From NCBI RefSeq assembly GCF_015354055.1, contig NZ_JACHTM010000001.1:248001-312000 (forward strand): a DNA stretch of 64,000 nucleotides, given 5' to 3'. The stretch comes from Thermaurantiacus tibetensis. GTDB taxonomy: Bacteria; Pseudomonadota; Alphaproteobacteria; Sphingomonadales; Sphingomonadaceae. The notes beneath the pieces are model-generated. The model had not been told where the DNA came from, made no database searches, and saw only the letters and a list, made by a program, of their open reading frames with translations. Of this stretch, positions 63,527 through 64,000 are shown piece after piece (within the stretch, counting starts at the first letter, position 1; every line of letters begins with the position of its first letter). A program made the translations under genes and the position numbers.

Positions 63527-64000
63527 TCAGCGCAGCATCTGTTCGAGCGCGCCGAGGACGATGTCGAAGCCCCGCGTGCCAGGCGCGATCACCTCGAAGT
63601 GCCCGGCGTTCGGCACGACGAAGAGGTCGGCGCGATCCCCGGCGCGGCGCGCCCGCTGGGCGTAGCGCAGGCCGATCTCGGGGAAGGCGACGCCATCGTA
63701 GATGCCGTGGACGAGCGTGACGGGCACGCCAGAAGGCAGGAGGGCGGCAGGCGACGTCTCGGCAAACGGGCTCTTCGCGTCCGGGTCTCCAAGCGTTGCG
63801 GCCGGGTCGAGCCCGCACGCCGCCCGGATGACCCGGGCGTCTGCCTCGAGGTCGGGCAGGCCTCCGGCCGCCACCACCCCGCGGGGCCGCAGCGGTGCCT
63901 CTGCCGCGAGCACGCTTCCCTTCGGCAGGCGGTGACGCGCGGCCCCCCAGAGCGCAAGATGGCCCCCGGCCGAATGACCCAGGAAGGCGACGCGGCTGCG
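63527..64000 (-). CDS. Alpha/beta hydrolase (5' end beyond the window)
   Basis: The frame is open from the window edge to 63527, giving at least 157 residues. The nucleophile elbow GHSAGG (AFLGHSAGGHLALW) lies within the first 15 visible residues. An acid residue follows in VTLVHGIYDGVAF, and the base His is in VVPNAGHFEVIAPG. This is the order of an esterase or carboxylesterase-type fold, and a GHSAGG motif fits the hormone-sensitive-lipase-like or BD-FAE-like families. The N-terminal part is missing from this window. It converges with the VOC gene. Confidence 0.8.
   Translation of the reverse strand, partial: RSRVAFLGHSAGGHLALWGAARHRLPKGSVLAAEAPLRPRGVVAAGGLPDLEADARVIRAACGLDPAATLGDPDAKSPFAETSPAALLPSGVPVTLVHGIYDGVAFPEIGLRYAQRARRAGDRADLFVVPNAGHFEVIAPGTRGFDIVLGALEQMLR

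Overview
The window is very GC-rich chromosomal DNA from an alphaproteobacterium, most probably of the order Rhodospirillales and perhaps Acetobacteraceae-like. This rests on gene order (proS-lolC-lolD-dnaE; rpsB-tsf-pyrH-frr-uppS-cdsA-dxr-rseP-bamA-ompH-fabZ; xerC-fsa beside priA; cmk-rpsA-ihfB), the short editing-domain-free ProRS, a zinc-free type L31, and CobT of the aerobic cobalamin pathway. Nothing looks like an insertion sequence, prophage, plasmid module or CRISPR array. The only RNA gene seen is tRNA-Leu(TAA).

Layout. 1-3,666: trpE, secG, pyrG. 3,674-11,344: a small secreted unknown, then proS, lolC/E, lolD and dnaE. 11,472-22,253: one long + strand block for translation (rpsB, tsf, pyrH, frr) and envelope biogenesis (uppS, cdsA, dxr, rseP, bamA, ompH, fabZ); the lpx genes usually mixed into this block are absent. 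22,492-28,566 (minus): leucine catabolism (MccB, methylglutaconyl-CoA hydratase, MccA, isovaleryl-CoA dehydrogenase) with mobA overlapping its end. 28,695-34,219: rpmE, xerC, fsa, priA, thpR, tesA. 34,219-42,758: ybbA/ybbP-type ABC transporter, Bax1-I membrane protein, glutathione peroxidase, cmk, rpsA, ihfB, tRNA-Leu, terC. 42,772-52,043: accessory metabolism (quinone oxidoreductase, GMC oxidoreductase, epoxide hydrolase, EamA transporter, 2OG-Fe(II) oxygenase, S9 oligopeptidase, TPR protein, alpha/beta hydrolase). 52,126-53,845: a four-gene metal-handling cassette (Cys-rich secreted protein, outer-membrane barrel, MerP-like and MerT-like proteins) running into recQ. 55,708-64,000: PEP-CTERM protein, cobT, penicillin-acylase-type hydrolase, yhhQ, purQ, purS, a damaged VOC gene and an alpha/beta hydrolase cut by the window edge.

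Most notable: (i) the MerT/MerP-like cassette without merA or merR; (ii) a textbook sigma-54 promoter plus a distal perfect palindrome upstream of the PEP-CTERM gene; (iii) a recQ whose frame appears shifted by one base near its end, so that it reads through a terminator hairpin into the antisense of its neighbour; (iv) a VOC gene with an exact 11-bp tandem duplication and a later one-base insertion that restore frame; (v) a recurring promoter geometry (TTGCGC or TGGCGC, about 17 bp, TAnnnG) placed 6-9 bp before the start codon of many genes, suggesting leaderless mRNAs; (vi) an EamA transporter with no usable start codon before its first membrane helix.

All functions are from reading motifs, lengths and context by eye; no database search was run. 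Start sites were chosen from family length, ribosome binding sites and overlaps.
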